Made by a program: the position numbers and the translations under genes. From Bradyrhizobium sp. SSBR45G (GTDB lineage: Bacteria > Pseudomonadota > Alphaproteobacteria > Rhizobiales > Xanthobacteraceae), in assembly GCF_030159255.1 (NCBI RefSeq), contig NZ_BSCT01000005.1, forward strand, positions 274,614-338,613: DNA of 64,000 nt, given 5' to 3'. A model generated the notes under the pieces. That model searched no databases. It had not been told where the DNA came from and worked only from the letters and a program-made list of their open reading frames with translations. Positions 63,886-64,000 of the stretch are shown here, piece by piece (the first letter of the stretch is position 1; every line of letters begins with the position of its first letter).

Positions 63886-64000
63886 GGGGCGCTGGATATC
63901 GAACACAGCGATCACGCGCTCCACAATCAGTGTCGTCCCGGCGAACGCCCATAGGCGCTAAAATAGACTTGCGGCGAAGAATCAGTTGTGATTCCAACAT
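63886..64000. other. Window end, start of a probable repeat
   Basis: The last 115 bases contain TGTCGTCCCGGCGAACGCC near 63931, similar to the start of the 29-base arms at 45151. The matching inverse would lie beyond the window. No gene is seen. Confidence 0.35.

Overview
The window is about 64 kb of high-GC alphaproteobacterial chromosome. The gene content points to Bradyrhizobium or a close relative such as Rhodopseudomonas: an sdhC-D-A-B operon, a MatB very like the R. palustris malonyl-CoA synthetase, an IalB-like gene next to rlmN, CtrA-type TTAA-N7-TTAAC boxes, TAXI solute receptors, and several dispersed palindromic intergenic repeats of the kind common in Bradyrhizobium. This is inference from protein families and style; no 16S or other marker is present. 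I see no rRNA, insertion sequence, prophage or CRISPR array. One tRNA gene, Ala(CGC), is present.

Layout. 0-12.8 kb: amino-acid binding protein, TPR-GSCFA protein, small exported proteins (including two related Cys-rich ones), NodB-type deacetylase, MFS exporter, Tat-exported esterase, cytochrome P450, TerB-like protein, SDR. 13-17.2 kb: amidotransferase, tRNA-Ala, YggT-DUF167-FolD, inorganic pyrophosphatase, GNAT. 17.4-22.7 kb: a four-gene redox/membrane operon (hydrolase, DUF2269, SDR-DoxX fusion, DCC thiol oxidoreductase), then YeiH exporter plus LysR regulator. 22.9-26.3 kb: flavin amine oxidase and TypA GTPase. 26.5-31.1 kb: a one-directional minus-strand cluster with a Crp/Fnr regulator, an Lgt-like membrane enzyme lacking two expected residues, a radical SAM enzyme resembling archaeal tetraether lipid synthase (Tes), and four small membrane proteins built from one repeating two-helix unit. 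This is the strongest candidate for an undescribed system. 31-38.4 kb: response regulator, PhoD phosphatase, two TAXI receptors without permeases, PhhB, YkvA, Sel1 protein. 38.9-45.1 kb: quinone reductase, IalB-like protein, RlmN, PAP2 phosphatase, ArgG. 45.3-47.9 kb: an odd cluster of a lipase, a GH18-like protein and an unknown beta-rich protein, all without signal peptides. 48.1-56.4 kb: OmpA protein with a very long Pro-rich linker, FMN-split-barrel protein, FkbM methyltransferase, BacA/SbmA-type ABC transporter, hybrid histidine kinase. 56.5-64 kb: succinate dehydrogenase, MatB, SDR.

Most genes are ordinary housekeeping or metabolic functions. The accessory interest lies in the lipid-type radical SAM cluster, the secretion-signal-less hydrolase cluster, the BclA-like transporter and several well-formed but unassigned palindromes and regulatory boxes. 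All family calls are by eye from translated sequence; no search was run.
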